A DNA stretch of 64,000 nt, taken from NCBI RefSeq assembly GCF_021462415.1, contig NZ_JAKEDS010000003.1, positions 186,001-250,000 on the forward strand, written 5' to 3'. Each line of letters opens with the position of its first letter. Within the stretch, counting starts at the first letter, position 1. The translations under genes were made by a program, and so were the position numbers. Below the pieces are notes generated by a model, which saw nothing but the letters and a program-made list of their open reading frames with translations, was not told the DNA's origin and ran no database searches. This DNA comes from Rhodohalobacter sp. 614A. GTDB lineage: Bacteria; Bacteroidota; Rhodothermia; Balneolales; Balneolaceae. Of this stretch, positions 9,280-18,182 are shown piece after piece.

Positions 9280-10491
9280 TTACGGCTGTTTGAAATGCTT
9301 GCCAAGTTTAAGTCCCTGCCCCTGGTAATTACTTTTTATGTCCGTACCATAAATGAAGTCAGGGATTTCTGTATTTGGCTCGAATTTCATACTGCAAAAA
9401 GTTTGGCCGTGTTCAATCAAAAACGGAACGTCATGTGAGCGAACTTCCAGAACGGCACGTGCACCCTTGTCACTCACTTCGCCTCCAAATCCGCTATCAA
9501 AAAAACCGGCATAATGAGTTCTGAGCTCACCAGAACCTGTATCATAAGCAATCATTTCGGCCGCAAGATGCTTTGGAATCCGGCATCGTTCACTTGAAGC
9601 AAAAATGTAGAACGCTTCGGGTTCAAGTATCAGATGATCATCATCCCGGGCTAAAATCGGTTCCCAGAAATCGTCAATTTCGTAATGATTAATGTTATCC
9701 AGGTCGATAAGATCGCGATGCTTTTTGGCTTTATATCCCAAAATATCATCCCCATCAGTCCGCAGGTTTACACTCATAAAAAGGCCGTTATTCACTTTAA
9801 GGGAGGAAAGCGGCAATGGATTTCCATCGCCATCAAACAAAAGCGGATCACTTCCATGAATACGTAGAAGATCCTGGTCACTTAAAACGGTATGGCCGTG
9901 ACGAATTCTGAGCTGATTCAACCGGTGGCCGGTTCTTACTTTTATCGGAAACGATTTCGGAACCACTTCAAGGTATAATTTCCCGTGATATCCCGGTTCA
10001 ATTTCCTCGAATCTGTGAGAGTAATCCGTGATGACTCTTGTAAAAATATCAAGCCGGCCCGTGGTACTTTTGGGATTGGCTTTAGCTGTCAGATTCTCTT
10101 CTGAATAGAGGCGTAACTCGTCAGATCCATTTTCATTGAACAGATTTTTCTGAATTGAATAATGAGAATGAGGCAGCCGAACTTCCTCAAGCAAAGGAAT
10201 GATATAGACACAATTCGGTTCAAGTACAGCGCCATCTTCTATGGAAAATGTATACTGATGAAGCTTCTCAACCTTTTCCTCAACCGTTTCATTTTCAGGA
10301 AGAAAACTACTGCGCACCCGATATGCCTTTTGTCCCAGTCGTAAATCTATTGAGTTTGGTTGAAACTGGTTTTCTTCAATCGGGTAACCATCTACTCCGG
10401 AAATAATCCCGGCATCGGCCAATATTTTTAATTTTTGAACAGGTAATATTCCTTTCGTTCTTAAGGTAACTTCGCGTATCGATTCACTCAT
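9280..10491 (-). CDS. dcd: 2'-deoxycytidine 5'-triphosphate deaminase (long, two-domain form)
   Basis: This protein is predicted to convert dCTP to dUTP for thymidylate synthesis. Its 403 residues are about twice the length of the E. coli Dcd and match the long Dcd family known from alphaproteobacteria, made of two tandem dUTPase-like trimer folds. The first copy carries QPNSIDLRLG (about residue 45). The second copy, from about residue 215, carries the GSGELRTHYAGFFDSGFGG segment, which resembles the nucleotide-binding motifs of the dUTPase/Dcd superfamily. It is the first gene of the dcd / BFD / rsmE operon. Enzyme identity is by family; whether one or both halves are catalytic is not visible. 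Confidence 0.85.
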   Translation of the reverse strand: MSESIREVTLRTKGILPVQKLKILADAGIISGVDGYPIEENQFQPNSIDLRLGQKAYRVRSSFLPENETVEEKVEKLHQYTFSIEDGAVLEPNCVYIIPLLEEVRLPHSHYSIQKNLFNENGSDELRLYSEENLTAKANPKSTTGRLDIFTRVITDYSHRFEEIEPGYHGKLYLEVVPKSFPIKVRTGHRLNQLRIRHGHTVLSDQDLLRIHGSDPLLFDGDGNPLPLSSLKVNNGLFMSVNLRTDGDDILGYKAKKHRDLIDLDNINHYEIDDFWEPILARDDDHLILEPEAFYIFASSERCRIPKHLAAEMIAYDTGSGELRTHYAGFFDSGFGGEVSDKGARAVLEVRSHDVPFLIEHGQTFCSMKFEPNTEIPDFIYGTDIKSNYQGQGLKLGKHFKQP

Positions 10492-10574
10492 GCTATTATA
10501 TTTTTTCTGCTTTGCGAAGTTAACAATTTATGCGCTGTTTTAAAGACCGGAATTCAGCTTTTTCTGGATTAGTG

Positions 10575-10587
10575 AACTTTTAAAGTT
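10575..10587. promoter_or_regulatory. 13-base palindrome in the divergent dcd / SLOG-gene gap
   Basis: AACTTT-T-AAAGTT forms a near-perfect palindrome in the 160-base gap between two divergently transcribed genes. Position suggests a possible operator, but AT-rich palindromes arise easily and no regulator is identified. Confidence 0.2.
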
Positions 10588-10651
10588 AAACTTATGATGT
10601 CAGTACTTTCTATTATAATTCTGCACATGAATTCAAATCAAATTCCTGAAA

Positions 10652-11155
10652 ATGAATAAATCCGGAAAACCGATTATTGGTGTGATGGGCCCTGGCAATC
10701 CAAATGACCGCACTGTACTTGATCAGGCTGAAATAATTGGCAGTCATATAGCGAAGAGGAACTGGATTTTGTTAACCGGCGGACGAAAAGCTGGCGTGAT
10801 GGATGCTGCATCCAAAGGTGCCGCTGAAGCCGGTGGTGAAGTAATGGGAGTGCTACCGGGTGATTCCCATTTGGGAATGTCCGATCATGTATCGATACCA
10901 ATTATAACGGGTGTTGGCAGTGCTCGAAATCTCATAAATATTCTCACAGCCGATGTGGTGATTGTTTGTGGAATGGGTTTGGGGACAGCATCGGAAGCGG
11001 CTCTTGCTATCAAACATAAGAAGTCTGTGCTCTTTACAAAAGTCAGCAAATCTCATTTGAATTTCTTTCAATCGCTAACATCATCAAAACTCCCCTTTTT
11101 TGATGAAGCTGACGCTTTACTTGCATTTATTGAAAAAGAAGTTCTGCTTCTCTGA
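10652..11155 (+). CDS. SLOG/LOG-superfamily protein (TIGR00725-like)
   Basis: This 167-residue Rossmann-like protein belongs to the SLOG superfamily (relatives: LOG phosphoribohydrolases, DprA, TIGR00725 proteins). The nucleotide-binding signatures are IGVMGPG near the N-terminus, TGGRKAGVMDAASKGA (about residues 43-58) and the GLGTASEAALAIKH loop (about 109-122). The canonical PGGxGTxxE motif of cytokinin-activating LOG enzymes is replaced by GMGLGTASE, so I would not call it a lysine-decarboxylase-like LOG enzyme. The substrate is unknown. It stands alone, divergent from dcd. Confidence 0.78.
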   Translation: MNKSGKPIIGVMGPGNPNDRTVLDQAEIIGSHIAKRNWILLTGGRKAGVMDAASKGAAEAGGEVMGVLPGDSHLGMSDHVSIPIITGVGSARNLINILTADVVIVCGMGLGTASEAALAIKHKKSVLFTKVSKSHLNFFQSLTSSKLPFFDEADALLAFIEKEVLLL

Positions 11156-11206
11156 ACATGGCAGTTTTCTTATTGAGAGAAAATTAATTGTTTTAAAAAT
11201 TGCTTC

Positions 11207-11252
11207 TTGACTTTCATTGCTATTACTATTTAATTAGTACTAATGTTATAAT
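11207..11252 (+). promoter_or_regulatory. Promoter and candidate operator for the BlaI / M56 pair
   Basis: A 12-base perfect palindrome (ATTAGTACTAAT) occupies 11233-11244, and a TACTA-N6-TAGTA inverted repeat overlaps it at 11224-11239. TATAAT follows at 11247-11252, 14 bases before the start codon, and TTGACT lies at 11207-11212. BlaI/MecI repressors bind dyads built around TACTA/TAGTA and TACA/TGTA half-sites, and this dyad would block the promoter in front of the blaI-like gene. Autoregulation is inference from position and motif. Confidence 0.55.
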
Positions 11253-11266
11253 AGAAAGAATTCGAT

Positions 11267-11644
11267 ATGAGAAAACCACTTGATCCCCTTGGCGAAACAG
11301 AAATGGAAATCCTGAATATTGTATGGAATTTGGGTGAGGCATCCGTTGCTGATGTTCGGGAAAAAATCCTGGAATATCGTGAAGTTGCCTATACAACGGT
11401 CATGACAATTATGAAAAACCTGGCTGACAAAGAGTATTTAAAATACCGAAAAGACGGTTTGAGCTATATATACAGCGCTGCAGTTCAACCCGACCAGGTT
11501 CGTTACAGCTTAATCAACAGGCTTATTGATAAAGTATTTCAGGGATCTCCAAAAGACTTGGTCCAAACACTGGTTCAAAATGAAAATTTGTCAGAAGAAG
11601 AAAGACGCGAAATTAAAAATATGATTGATAAGCTTGAGGACTAA
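11267..11644 (+). CDS. BlaI/MecI/CopY family transcriptional repressor
   Basis: This 125-residue winged-helix repressor has the family pattern LGETEMEILNIVW at the N-terminus, a recognition helix around YTTVMTIMKNLADKEYL (about residues 44-60), and a C-terminal dimerisation helix. BlaI-type repressors bind dyad operators as dimers and are cleaved after signalling by a BlaR1/MecR1 membrane metalloprotease. Its stop is three bases before an M56 peptidase gene, the usual arrangement, and a matching dyad lies just upstream. No beta-lactamase is nearby, so the regulated response here may be envelope-related rather than antibiotic resistance. Confidence 0.9.
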   Translation: MRKPLDPLGETEMEILNIVWNLGEASVADVREKILEYREVAYTTVMTIMKNLADKEYLKYRKDGLSYIYSAAVQPDQVRYSLINRLIDKVFQGSPKDLVQTLVQNENLSEEERREIKNMIDKLED

Positions 11645-11647
11645 ACG

Positions 11648-13417
11648 ATGGTAGAATTCATTCAACAAATTGCCGAGGTAGGCGAGCAGATCATTCAATT
11701 TTCATGGCTGCCGTTGTTAATTTGGACCGTTTTGGGTGGACTGATTTTACTGGCATTACGAATCGTTCGGGGAACTCATCCGCAATATCAATATCACTCC
11801 CGGTTGGCGCTTTTATTTGCGCTGCCCGCGGGATTTATAGCTCTTGGAGTGATCCAATATGCAGGGACCATTTTTTCGGCGCCTTCTGAAAGTCTCACAT
11901 TTATTTCTGTTACCGCGCCGTTTGAGCTGACCATTTCATCTACTCCTTCGTCTTCAATTTCTACTACCACAGTTCTCTATTCTGCTGTTTTTCTACTCTT
12001 TTCAATTGGATTGATTTTATTCGCTGTCAGAAACATTAAGCAATGGTTTCAGCTTGTTCGTTTAAAAGCCAAATGCAATTTTCTCCCGATTCAGAATCTG
12101 AAAAAACTGGACTTCAATAACCGGCTTTTAATTACTGAAACTGAGAAAAACATTCAAATTGCATTCCTTGAACAGGAAATTATCCCTGTAACATTTGGTA
12201 TAAACTACCCGGTAATTCTCCTCCCAAATTCTCTTAAAAAAGATGAAGAAAAACTGAACCTTGTTTTGCGGCACGAATTGACACATATCATTCAAAATGA
12301 TTTTCTGTCAAATGTAATTATATCGTTCACTCAGATCTTTTTCTGGTTTCATCCCTTTGTTCATTTATTAAAACGCGAACTGATTGATTATCGCGAAATT
12401 CGGTGTGACAGCCTTGTACTTTCCAATAATTCTGTCTCAAGAAAAAAGTATGCCTCACTCCTTCTGGAACTGCTGCCCATGCCGAATATTAATAAAGAAC
12501 TTTCTGTAAATATGGCTCAGGAATCATCCAACCTAAAAAAAAGGATACAAATGATCACTCAACAAAAACCAAATCGCCCGATCCCAAAACGATCGAGCAT
12601 AGCCATATTTGCATTCATCATTCTTTCAACGGCGGTTGCCATGTCTTGTACCGACATGCAGTCCAATAAAGTCTTTGATGAAGAAGATCTCAATTTGATG
12701 ACCGATATCGACCAAACGGGAGAAAGAGGATACCATCAGGTTTTGATTTTTATGGGAGATGAAGAGCAGTCCGAACGTCACAAAGAAGCGCTTGAACAAT
12801 TAAATCTTCTTGAACCGGAGCACATTCATTCCGTTGAAGTTTTTAAAGGAGATATGGCCATAGAAAAATATGGAGAACGCGCTTCTAAAGGTGTGATCGT
12901 TATAAATACCAAGCCGGATCCTAAATCTTATAATACTGTCCTTGGTGTTTTGGGAATGGAACCACAGGAAGTACCTCCCCCACCTCCTCCAACGCAAATA
13001 TCTGACAAAGAAGATTACTTTGTAGTTGTAGAAGACATGCCTCAACTAAAAGGCGGGCTTGAAGGAATCATGAAAAACGTCCAGTACCCCGAAGAAGCAC
13101 GACAAAAAGGTATTGAAGGCCGGGTATACGTTCAGTTTGTGGTAAATGAAGCAGGCGATGTGGAAGATGCAAAAGTAATTCGAGGCATTGGTGCCGGCGC
13201 TGATGCTGAAGCATTGAGAGTCGTCAGACAAGCAAAATTTGAACCAGGCTATCAACACGGAAAACCCGTTCGTGTTCAATTTTCACTTCCTATCTTTTTC
13301 CGCTTGGATGGAAACGGAAATAGCAGCACACCCACACCGGAACCACCTACAAACAGCGAAACTTCAAGTTTAATCACACCTTCCAATTCTGAAATGGTAT
13401 TGACCGCAGATCAATGA
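11648..13417 (+). CDS. M56 (BlaR1-like) membrane metallopeptidase fused to plug-like and TonB C-terminal domains
   Basis: This 589-residue chimeric sensor protease has transmembrane segments near residues 20-40, 52-72, 108-127 and 313-332. The M56 zinc motif HELTH is at 209-213 on the cytoplasmic loop. After the last membrane span come a periplasmic segment resembling the TonB-receptor plug signature (SVEVFKGDMAIEKYGERASKGVIVI, about 394-418), a proline run, and a TonB C-terminal domain (about 465-553) with YPEEARQKGIEG and AKFEPGYQHGKPV. Such fusions are common in Bacteroidota. The periplasmic domains replace the penicillin-binding sensor of BlaR1, so the signal is probably an envelope or TonB-system ligand. 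It is co-transcribed with the BlaI-type repressor and followed by a terminator. Confidence 0.9.
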   Translation: MVEFIQQIAEVGEQIIQFSWLPLLIWTVLGGLILLALRIVRGTHPQYQYHSRLALLFALPAGFIALGVIQYAGTIFSAPSESLTFISVTAPFELTISSTPSSSISTTTVLYSAVFLLFSIGLILFAVRNIKQWFQLVRLKAKCNFLPIQNLKKLDFNNRLLITETEKNIQIAFLEQEIIPVTFGINYPVILLPNSLKKDEEKLNLVLRHELTHIIQNDFLSNVIISFTQIFFWFHPFVHLLKRELIDYREIRCDSLVLSNNSVSRKKYASLLLELLPMPNINKELSVNMAQESSNLKKRIQMITQQKPNRPIPKRSSIAIFAFIILSTAVAMSCTDMQSNKVFDEEDLNLMTDIDQTGERGYHQVLIFMGDEEQSERHKEALEQLNLLEPEHIHSVEVFKGDMAIEKYGERASKGVIVINTKPDPKSYNTVLGVLGMEPQEVPPPPPPTQISDKEDYFVVVEDMPQLKGGLEGIMKNVQYPEEARQKGIEGRVYVQFVVNEAGDVEDAKVIRGIGAGADAEALRVVRQAKFEPGYQHGKPVRVQFSLPIFFRLDGNGNSSTPTPEPPTNSETSSLITPSNSEMVLTADQ

Positions 13418-13465
13418 ACGCAACATCTTCTTTAACCGAAAGCTGAGCCATAGCTTTACGGAAAC

Positions 13466-13500
13466 AGGCGGAATTCACAAAAGTGAATTCTGCCTTTTTT
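13466..13500 (+). terminator. Strong rho-independent terminator after the M56-TonB gene
   Basis: A 12-13-bp stem (13466-13478 with 13483-13495, one G-T pair) closes an AAAA loop and runs into a T-tract (13495-13500). It lies about 50 bases after the stop codon. Confidence 0.9.
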
Positions 13501-13607
13501 ATTTTTCCCGCTTTAAAAAATCTTTTTCTTATTCTTTTTGAAACTTTGATTTACGAACTTCGTAGGCATTAGAAATGCATTTTATAAAACTTCGAAGTAT
13601 ATAGCAT

Positions 13608-13790
13608 ATGCCAGCCAAGCTCAGAAAATCACGAATGAATAAGATGATCGCCGGTGTTTGTGGCGGGATTGCTGAATATCTCAATTGGGATCCAACGATT
13701 ATCCGTATCATCTTTTTGATTTTAGTCTTCTCTTCTTTCGGAACTATGGTTCTCATTTATTTCATCCTTGCACTCATTATGCCGGATTAA
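13608..13790 (+). CDS. PspC domain protein
   Basis: This 60-residue membrane protein consists only of a PspC domain. It has a basic N-terminus, the signature MIAGVCGGIAEYLNWDPTIIR (residues 13-33), and a hydrophobic segment from about 32 to 58. In enterobacteria PspC is part of the phage-shock response to membrane stress, while free-standing PspC domains in this phylum are mostly uncharacterised. It stands alone between terminators and an unrelated gene. Length is complete for the single-domain form. Confidence 0.88.
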   Translation: MPAKLRKSRMNKMIAGVCGGIAEYLNWDPTIIRIIFLILVFSSFGTMVLIYFILALIMPD

Positions 13791-13867
13791 TTTTTTACTG
13801 ACTATTTGGAATACTGGTCACTCCTCTCCATCTTCCTCTAAACGGCATTTAATAATTATTCCAGCCT

Positions 13868-14719
13868 ATGAAGATTGCCATTGTGGGTGAGCGTGAACGA
13901 GCTTCAGCTTGGGAAAAGCATTTACGCAAGCTATCTGTTGTAAAAGAAGTTACCATAACAACGTCTCTGTCTGATAGTACCGGTCTGGATGCCGTTTTAC
14001 TGATTGACGACTCAAAAGAAAATCTCCAGCGTCTCCTCCATTCCGTAAAGGGTGGAAATCATACCTACCTGATTTCAAAACTTCCAACTGATAAAGCCCT
14101 TCTTGAGAAATTATATCACGTATCTGAAGAGGCTCATGTAAATGTACAGTTTACACACTGGCCATCTCTTTCCGAATCAATGAACTGGATTCAGAAGGAA
14201 GTCTCCAAACCCGAGTTAATTCAAATCAAAAAAGAAAGTGTGCCATTGAATAACCGGGTACTTTCTGAAGATGAATTTCACCACCAGTGGACAGATGAAC
14301 TGGCGCTGATTATAAAATGGATGGGCGGAAATATTCATCGATATGAAGTGAAGCCAATTGTTATTCAGAGAAGTTTATTGGGACTGGATTTAACTCTTCG
14401 GTTTGAAAATGCGGCCGTAGCTTCCATGCAATTTCTCGCATCCGCAGAAAAAGAAGTCCATCAAAGAATCTTCTCAAATCGTAAGGTGATGGCAAATTGT
14501 GATGTTACCAAACAAAAAGTGAGGATTTACAGGGGAAATGATATGGACCGCGTAACAATCCAGGAAAAGAAATTTGATCCTACAGATACAGCTGAATGGT
14601 CGGTTGTGCAGTTTATAAAATCAATCCAGCTTCAGCAGGAAACCATTTTCTCTCCTTATGATGCATTACGTACAGCGAATGCATTGGATCAGATTAAATC
14701 TCTGATGGAAAAAGACTGA
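13868..14719 (+). CDS. Conserved hypothetical protein with degenerate Gfo/Idh/MocA-like architecture
   Basis: This 283-residue cytoplasmic protein opens with MKIAIVGERERASAWEKHL, a Rossmann-like first strand and helix that lacks the usual GxGxxG. The predicted strand order (LDAVLLIDDS, HTYLISKLPT, NVQFTHWPSLSES) and the C-terminal beta-rich half (LDLTLRFENAAVASMQFL) follow the layout of Gfo/Idh/MocA oxidoreductases. The nucleotide loop and the EKP motif are missing (only SKLPTDKA is in the expected place). It may therefore be a non-catalytic relative. No partner is indicated, since the next gene is convergent. Confidence 0.55.
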   Translation: MKIAIVGERERASAWEKHLRKLSVVKEVTITTSLSDSTGLDAVLLIDDSKENLQRLLHSVKGGNHTYLISKLPTDKALLEKLYHVSEEAHVNVQFTHWPSLSESMNWIQKEVSKPELIQIKKESVPLNNRVLSEDEFHHQWTDELALIIKWMGGNIHRYEVKPIVIQRSLLGLDLTLRFENAAVASMQFLASAEKEVHQRIFSNRKVMANCDVTKQKVRIYRGNDMDRVTIQEKKFDPTDTAEWSVVQFIKSIQLQQETIFSPYDALRTANALDQIKSLMEKD

Positions 14720-14740
14720 CTTTTTCAAAAAAAAGAGATA

Positions 14741-17056
14741 TTACTCACTACCAAAGGCAAACTCTTTTGGCGGCTCAACACCTTTGAGATGGCGCACAAA
14801 ATAATCCCATCTTCTTCGCATCATGTATGGTTCACTATAAAAACCATGGCGGCGATTCGGAAATAATATCAGGTCGAAATCTTTATTTGCTTCAATCAAG
14901 GCATCAACTACCAGCAAAGTGTTGTAAGGCGGCACATTATTGTCCATTGTTCCATGAGTAATGAGCAATTTTCCTTTCAGGTTTTCAGCCAAAAGCTGAT
15001 TCGCCTGGTTATCATAATTTGTACCGTTTTCGGTTTCTGTGAGGAGTCCCTGCCATTTTTCGCCCCAATCGTCTTCATAATTTCGATTGTCATGATTTCC
15101 TGCACCGGAAACAGCTACTTTGTAAAAATCCGGATATTCAAGAATGGCCCGAGTGGATGCGAAACCTCCTCCCGAGTGACCAAAAATTCCAACACGGTCA
15201 ATATCCATCCACGGATGTTGGTCAGCAAGCTGTTTGATCATGGTGATCTGATCAGGAATTCCATTATCTCCCATGTTGCCGTAATAAAACTCGTGAAAGG
15301 CTTTCGATCGGCCCGGTGTGCCCATCGCATCTACTTCAACTACAATAAAGCCCAATTCTGCCAAAGCCTGCTTATCGCTGCGAGACGCCCGAAAGGATCG
15401 GCTTCCAACACTTCCACTTTGCGGACCCGGATACAAGTAGTTTAAAATGGGATACGATTTAGATTCATCAAAATGGGTGGGTTTGTACATCAATCCATAT
15501 AAATCGGTTTCACCGTCTCTTGCCTTAACGCTGAACGGAATTGGAGGCTGCCAGCCGGTTGCCTCTAAATCTGAAATATCTGCTTTTTCAAGGTCCATCA
15601 TTTTATTCCCCTCCAAATCCCGAATCTGTGAAATAGGTGGCGTATCTGGAGTGGAGTACACATCTGTAAAAAAACCAGATTCGGCAGAAAATGTAATGTC
15701 ATGATTGGCTTGTTCCGGGGTTAGAAGTTTTAAATCACTCCCGTCAAAATGAATGCTATACAAATACTGGAAGTACGGATCTCCCTCCTCACGAACGGAA
15801 CCTATAAAATATATCTTTCTTTTTTCTTCATCGATATGAAGGATCTCCCGGACATTCCACTCCCCTGTCGTAATCTGGTTCTTCAATTCACCGGTTTGAA
15901 GATCATAGAGATACAGGTGTCCCCAGTTATCCCGTTGAGAAAACCAAATCACTTCATTTGAAGTGTCTAGCAATCTCCAACTAATGTCATTAATCCCGGA
16001 TTCAAAAAATGTGTCCTCTTCTTCCCGAAGAACAGAGTGAACATCTCCAGTTTCCGGATTTGCCGTTTTCAGGTGAGCAATCTTGTGATCTCTTGAAGAA
16101 GAGACAAATGCCAGATTTTGGCTGTCCTTACTCCACTCCACATCTAAAAAAGTTCCGTCCCATCCAGCGATATGATCGGTTATTGTCGACCGGTGAGCAT
16201 CCGGTTCCATATCCAGCCGGACAATTTCCGGTTTGGAGCCATCCAGGTTTATCACAATCCGCTCGATCATAAAAATATGTTCATCACCGGGTAAGGGATA
16301 TTTCCACTGCTCAAGTTCTGAATGTCCTACTTCTGTGCTCACCAGATACATCTCTCCAACCTCACGACCATCATGCCGGAACGTGGCAATTCGCTGGGAG
16401 TCCGGTGACCATAACAAAACCGGGTTATCTCTTTTTACCCAACCGGCATTATTTGTTGCGTATCCGTAATCTTTTTCCCCGTCAAATGTCAACTGAGTCT
16501 CTTTTCCTGTTTGGACATCCCGAATCCAAAGATTATAGTCTCGGATAAAAGCTGCTTTTTTCCCATCCGGCGAAAGATTTTCCGTAAACCGATTCACTTT
16601 TTGCTCTGATTCTTTTGCTCTACAATTGTAATCACCGATTGAACATGAATATTCCTGATTAAATGCAGAAAACAGTATTGATTGATGATCATCGGAATAA
16701 CTGAATTCACGAAATGGAAGCTGCAACGGATTCACATCATTTTGGCCAGTTTCAGATATAGCTTCCGCAAGTTTATCATGATCAAAAGCAGATCTTTTTT
16801 CTCCACTTTCAGGATTGGCTACCATAAATTCAAAACCACCTTTTACAGATTTTTGATAGATTAAACGTCCATCATCTGTCCATTTTTGTGAAGAGATTTC
16901 ATGATATACAAGTGGGTTTGTGTGACTTGAAAGAAAGGTTTCTGCTCGTTTATAATCGTCAACAGTTACTTCATCAGGTTCTGTTCCGGGGATAAACAGT
17001 AATAACAGGATACCAAAAAATGAATAACCCAACGATGAAAAAAAATTTGAAAGCAT
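14741..17056 (-). CDS. Dipeptidyl-peptidase IV-like S9 family serine peptidase
   Basis: This 771-residue exported peptidase is predicted to remove N-terminal dipeptides, usually X-Pro, from peptides. A short hydrophobic signal or anchor (residues 9-23) is followed by an eight-bladed beta-propeller domain (about 60-490) and an alpha/beta-hydrolase domain (about 500-771). The catalytic triad can be read as Ser628 in GHSGGGFAS, Asp705 in HGTMDNNV and His737 in RRHGFY. Length and domain order match DPP4 of Bacteroidota. It is monocistronic, with the SDR gene 114 bases upstream on the same strand. It is likely periplasmic and nutritional. Confidence 0.92.
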   Translation of the reverse strand: MLSNFFSSLGYSFFGILLLLFIPGTEPDEVTVDDYKRAETFLSSHTNPLVYHEISSQKWTDDGRLIYQKSVKGGFEFMVANPESGEKRSAFDHDKLAEAISETGQNDVNPLQLPFREFSYSDDHQSILFSAFNQEYSCSIGDYNCRAKESEQKVNRFTENLSPDGKKAAFIRDYNLWIRDVQTGKETQLTFDGEKDYGYATNNAGWVKRDNPVLLWSPDSQRIATFRHDGREVGEMYLVSTEVGHSELEQWKYPLPGDEHIFMIERIVINLDGSKPEIVRLDMEPDAHRSTITDHIAGWDGTFLDVEWSKDSQNLAFVSSSRDHKIAHLKTANPETGDVHSVLREEEDTFFESGINDISWRLLDTSNEVIWFSQRDNWGHLYLYDLQTGELKNQITTGEWNVREILHIDEEKRKIYFIGSVREEGDPYFQYLYSIHFDGSDLKLLTPEQANHDITFSAESGFFTDVYSTPDTPPISQIRDLEGNKMMDLEKADISDLEATGWQPPIPFSVKARDGETDLYGLMYKPTHFDESKSYPILNYLYPGPQSGSVGSRSFRASRSDKQALAELGFIVVEVDAMGTPGRSKAFHEFYYGNMGDNGIPDQITMIKQLADQHPWMDIDRVGIFGHSGGGFASTRAILEYPDFYKVAVSGAGNHDNRNYEDDWGEKWQGLLTETENGTNYDNQANQLLAENLKGKLLITHGTMDNNVPPYNTLLVVDALIEANKDFDLILFPNRRHGFYSEPYMMRRRWDYFVRHLKGVEPPKEFAFGSE

Positions 17057-17170
17057 GGTTTCAATAGATTTCGGATGAAAGAATAGCTGAATATAGAAAT
17101 TATAACTCTCTTGATAAGTAAATTTTTCGGGTTATCGGCGCCGTTTATCCAAATACAATAAACTGAAACT

Positions 17171-18022
17171 TCAGCCCATCTTTTTCATCATTTTAAAAAT
17201 AGATTTGAGTTTGCTACGGGACATCAGGGAATCCACAAAATTGAATTGACCACCTGAGAGTTTTTCGCCACCATCAATGGTCACTGTTTCGCCTGTGATG
17301 TAGGGCGCCATATCACTCATCAAAAAAGCAGCGAGATTTGCGAGCTCTTCGTGATTGCCATATCTGCCGGCTGGAATTTTGTCCAGATATTTCTTCTCTG
17401 CTTTTTTTGTGGGGAAAAGACGCGTCCACGCCCCTTCTGTGGGAAAGGGACCGGGAGCTATAGCATTTACCCTGATATCATACTCAGCCCATTCAAAGGC
17501 GAGTGATCGAGTCATCGCTAACACGCCGGCTTTTCCACAAGCCGATGGCAATACAAATGCGGAGCCCGCATCTTCCGCGTAGGTCGTCACAATATTTAGA
17601 ATGTTCCCTTTTTCTTTTTGTTTGATCAGGTAATTGCCAAAATGATGCGTACAATTAAAGCTCCCATATAAAACAATATCAACAACAGTCTTAAATCCAT
17701 TTAGAGTCAGATCTTCAGAAGCGCTGAGGAAATTTCCGGCAGCATTATTAACCAAGCCGGTGATCCCTCCAAAATCATCTACGATCTTTTCAAACATCTC
17801 TCCTACAGCTTCATAATCCCGGACATCGGTAACATAATATTGAACATCCGTTCCGAATTCTGAGAGCTCTTCAACCGCATTTTGTAACTTCTTTTCCGTG
17901 CGGCCGCAAATCGCAATATTGGAGCCCAATTCTGCAAACTTCTTTCCCATTGATAGGCCGAGTCCGCTTCCGCCCCCAGTGATGAGAATTGTGTTACCGT
18001 CGAGAGTGTCTTCTTTAAACAT
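17171..18022 (-). CDS. SDR oxidoreductase of the 2,4-dienoyl-CoA reductase type
   Basis: This 283-residue NAD(P)H-dependent short-chain dehydrogenase has the cofactor loop TGGGSGLG near residue 16 and the NNAAGNF motif in place of NNAG. The usual YxxxK is absent: SACGK occupies that position, as in mitochondrial 2,4-dienoyl-CoA reductase, where a serine and lysine sit in this motif and the tyrosine comes from elsewhere. With fadA, fadN and fadD upstream, the likely role is removing double bonds during unsaturated fatty-acid beta-oxidation. The start ATG is at 18022, six bases from a repeat arm. It is the last gene of the fad cluster. Confidence 0.85.
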   Translation of the reverse strand: MFKEDTLDGNTILITGGGSGLGLSMGKKFAELGSNIAICGRTEKKLQNAVEELSEFGTDVQYYVTDVRDYEAVGEMFEKIVDDFGGITGLVNNAAGNFLSASEDLTLNGFKTVVDIVLYGSFNCTHHFGNYLIKQKEKGNILNIVTTYAEDAGSAFVLPSACGKAGVLAMTRSLAFEWAEYDIRVNAIAPGPFPTEGAWTRLFPTKKAEKKYLDKIPAGRYGNHEELANLAAFLMSDMAPYITGETVTIDGGEKLSGGQFNFVDSLMSRSKLKSIFKMMKKMG

Positions 18023-18027
18023 GGGTT

Positions 18028-18182
18028 TAGTTTTAGGTAGATGGTTTTAAGTAGATAGATTTTATTATAAATGAAAAATGGGATGGCGCAAGTATCTCGC
18101 TTGTGACCAATGTTTTTCCGAACGCGAGCAAGACGCACACGCTAGTCTCACCTATCTACCATCTACTTAAAACTATCTACTA
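18028..18182. mobile_element. Short inverted-repeat element between the SDR gene and fadA
   Basis: Two related arms in opposite orientation, 18028-18060 and 18152-18181, bracket about 90 bases. The arms are built from GTAGATGG / TTTTAA / GTAGATAG units. The right arm is identical over 30 bases to the arm at 19725-19754 and overlaps the fadA stop codon. The interior (about 18083-18148) contains a GC-richer imperfect inverted repeat (GCGAG/CTCGC cores), unlike the AT-rich surroundings. It has no coding capacity and looks like a MITE or REP-type insertion. Confidence 0.65.

Noticed and set aside
13868-14719. Calling this gene an active Gfo/Idh/MocA dehydrogenase
   Set aside because: The GxGxxG loop and EKP motif are missing, so only the overall architecture supports the relation.
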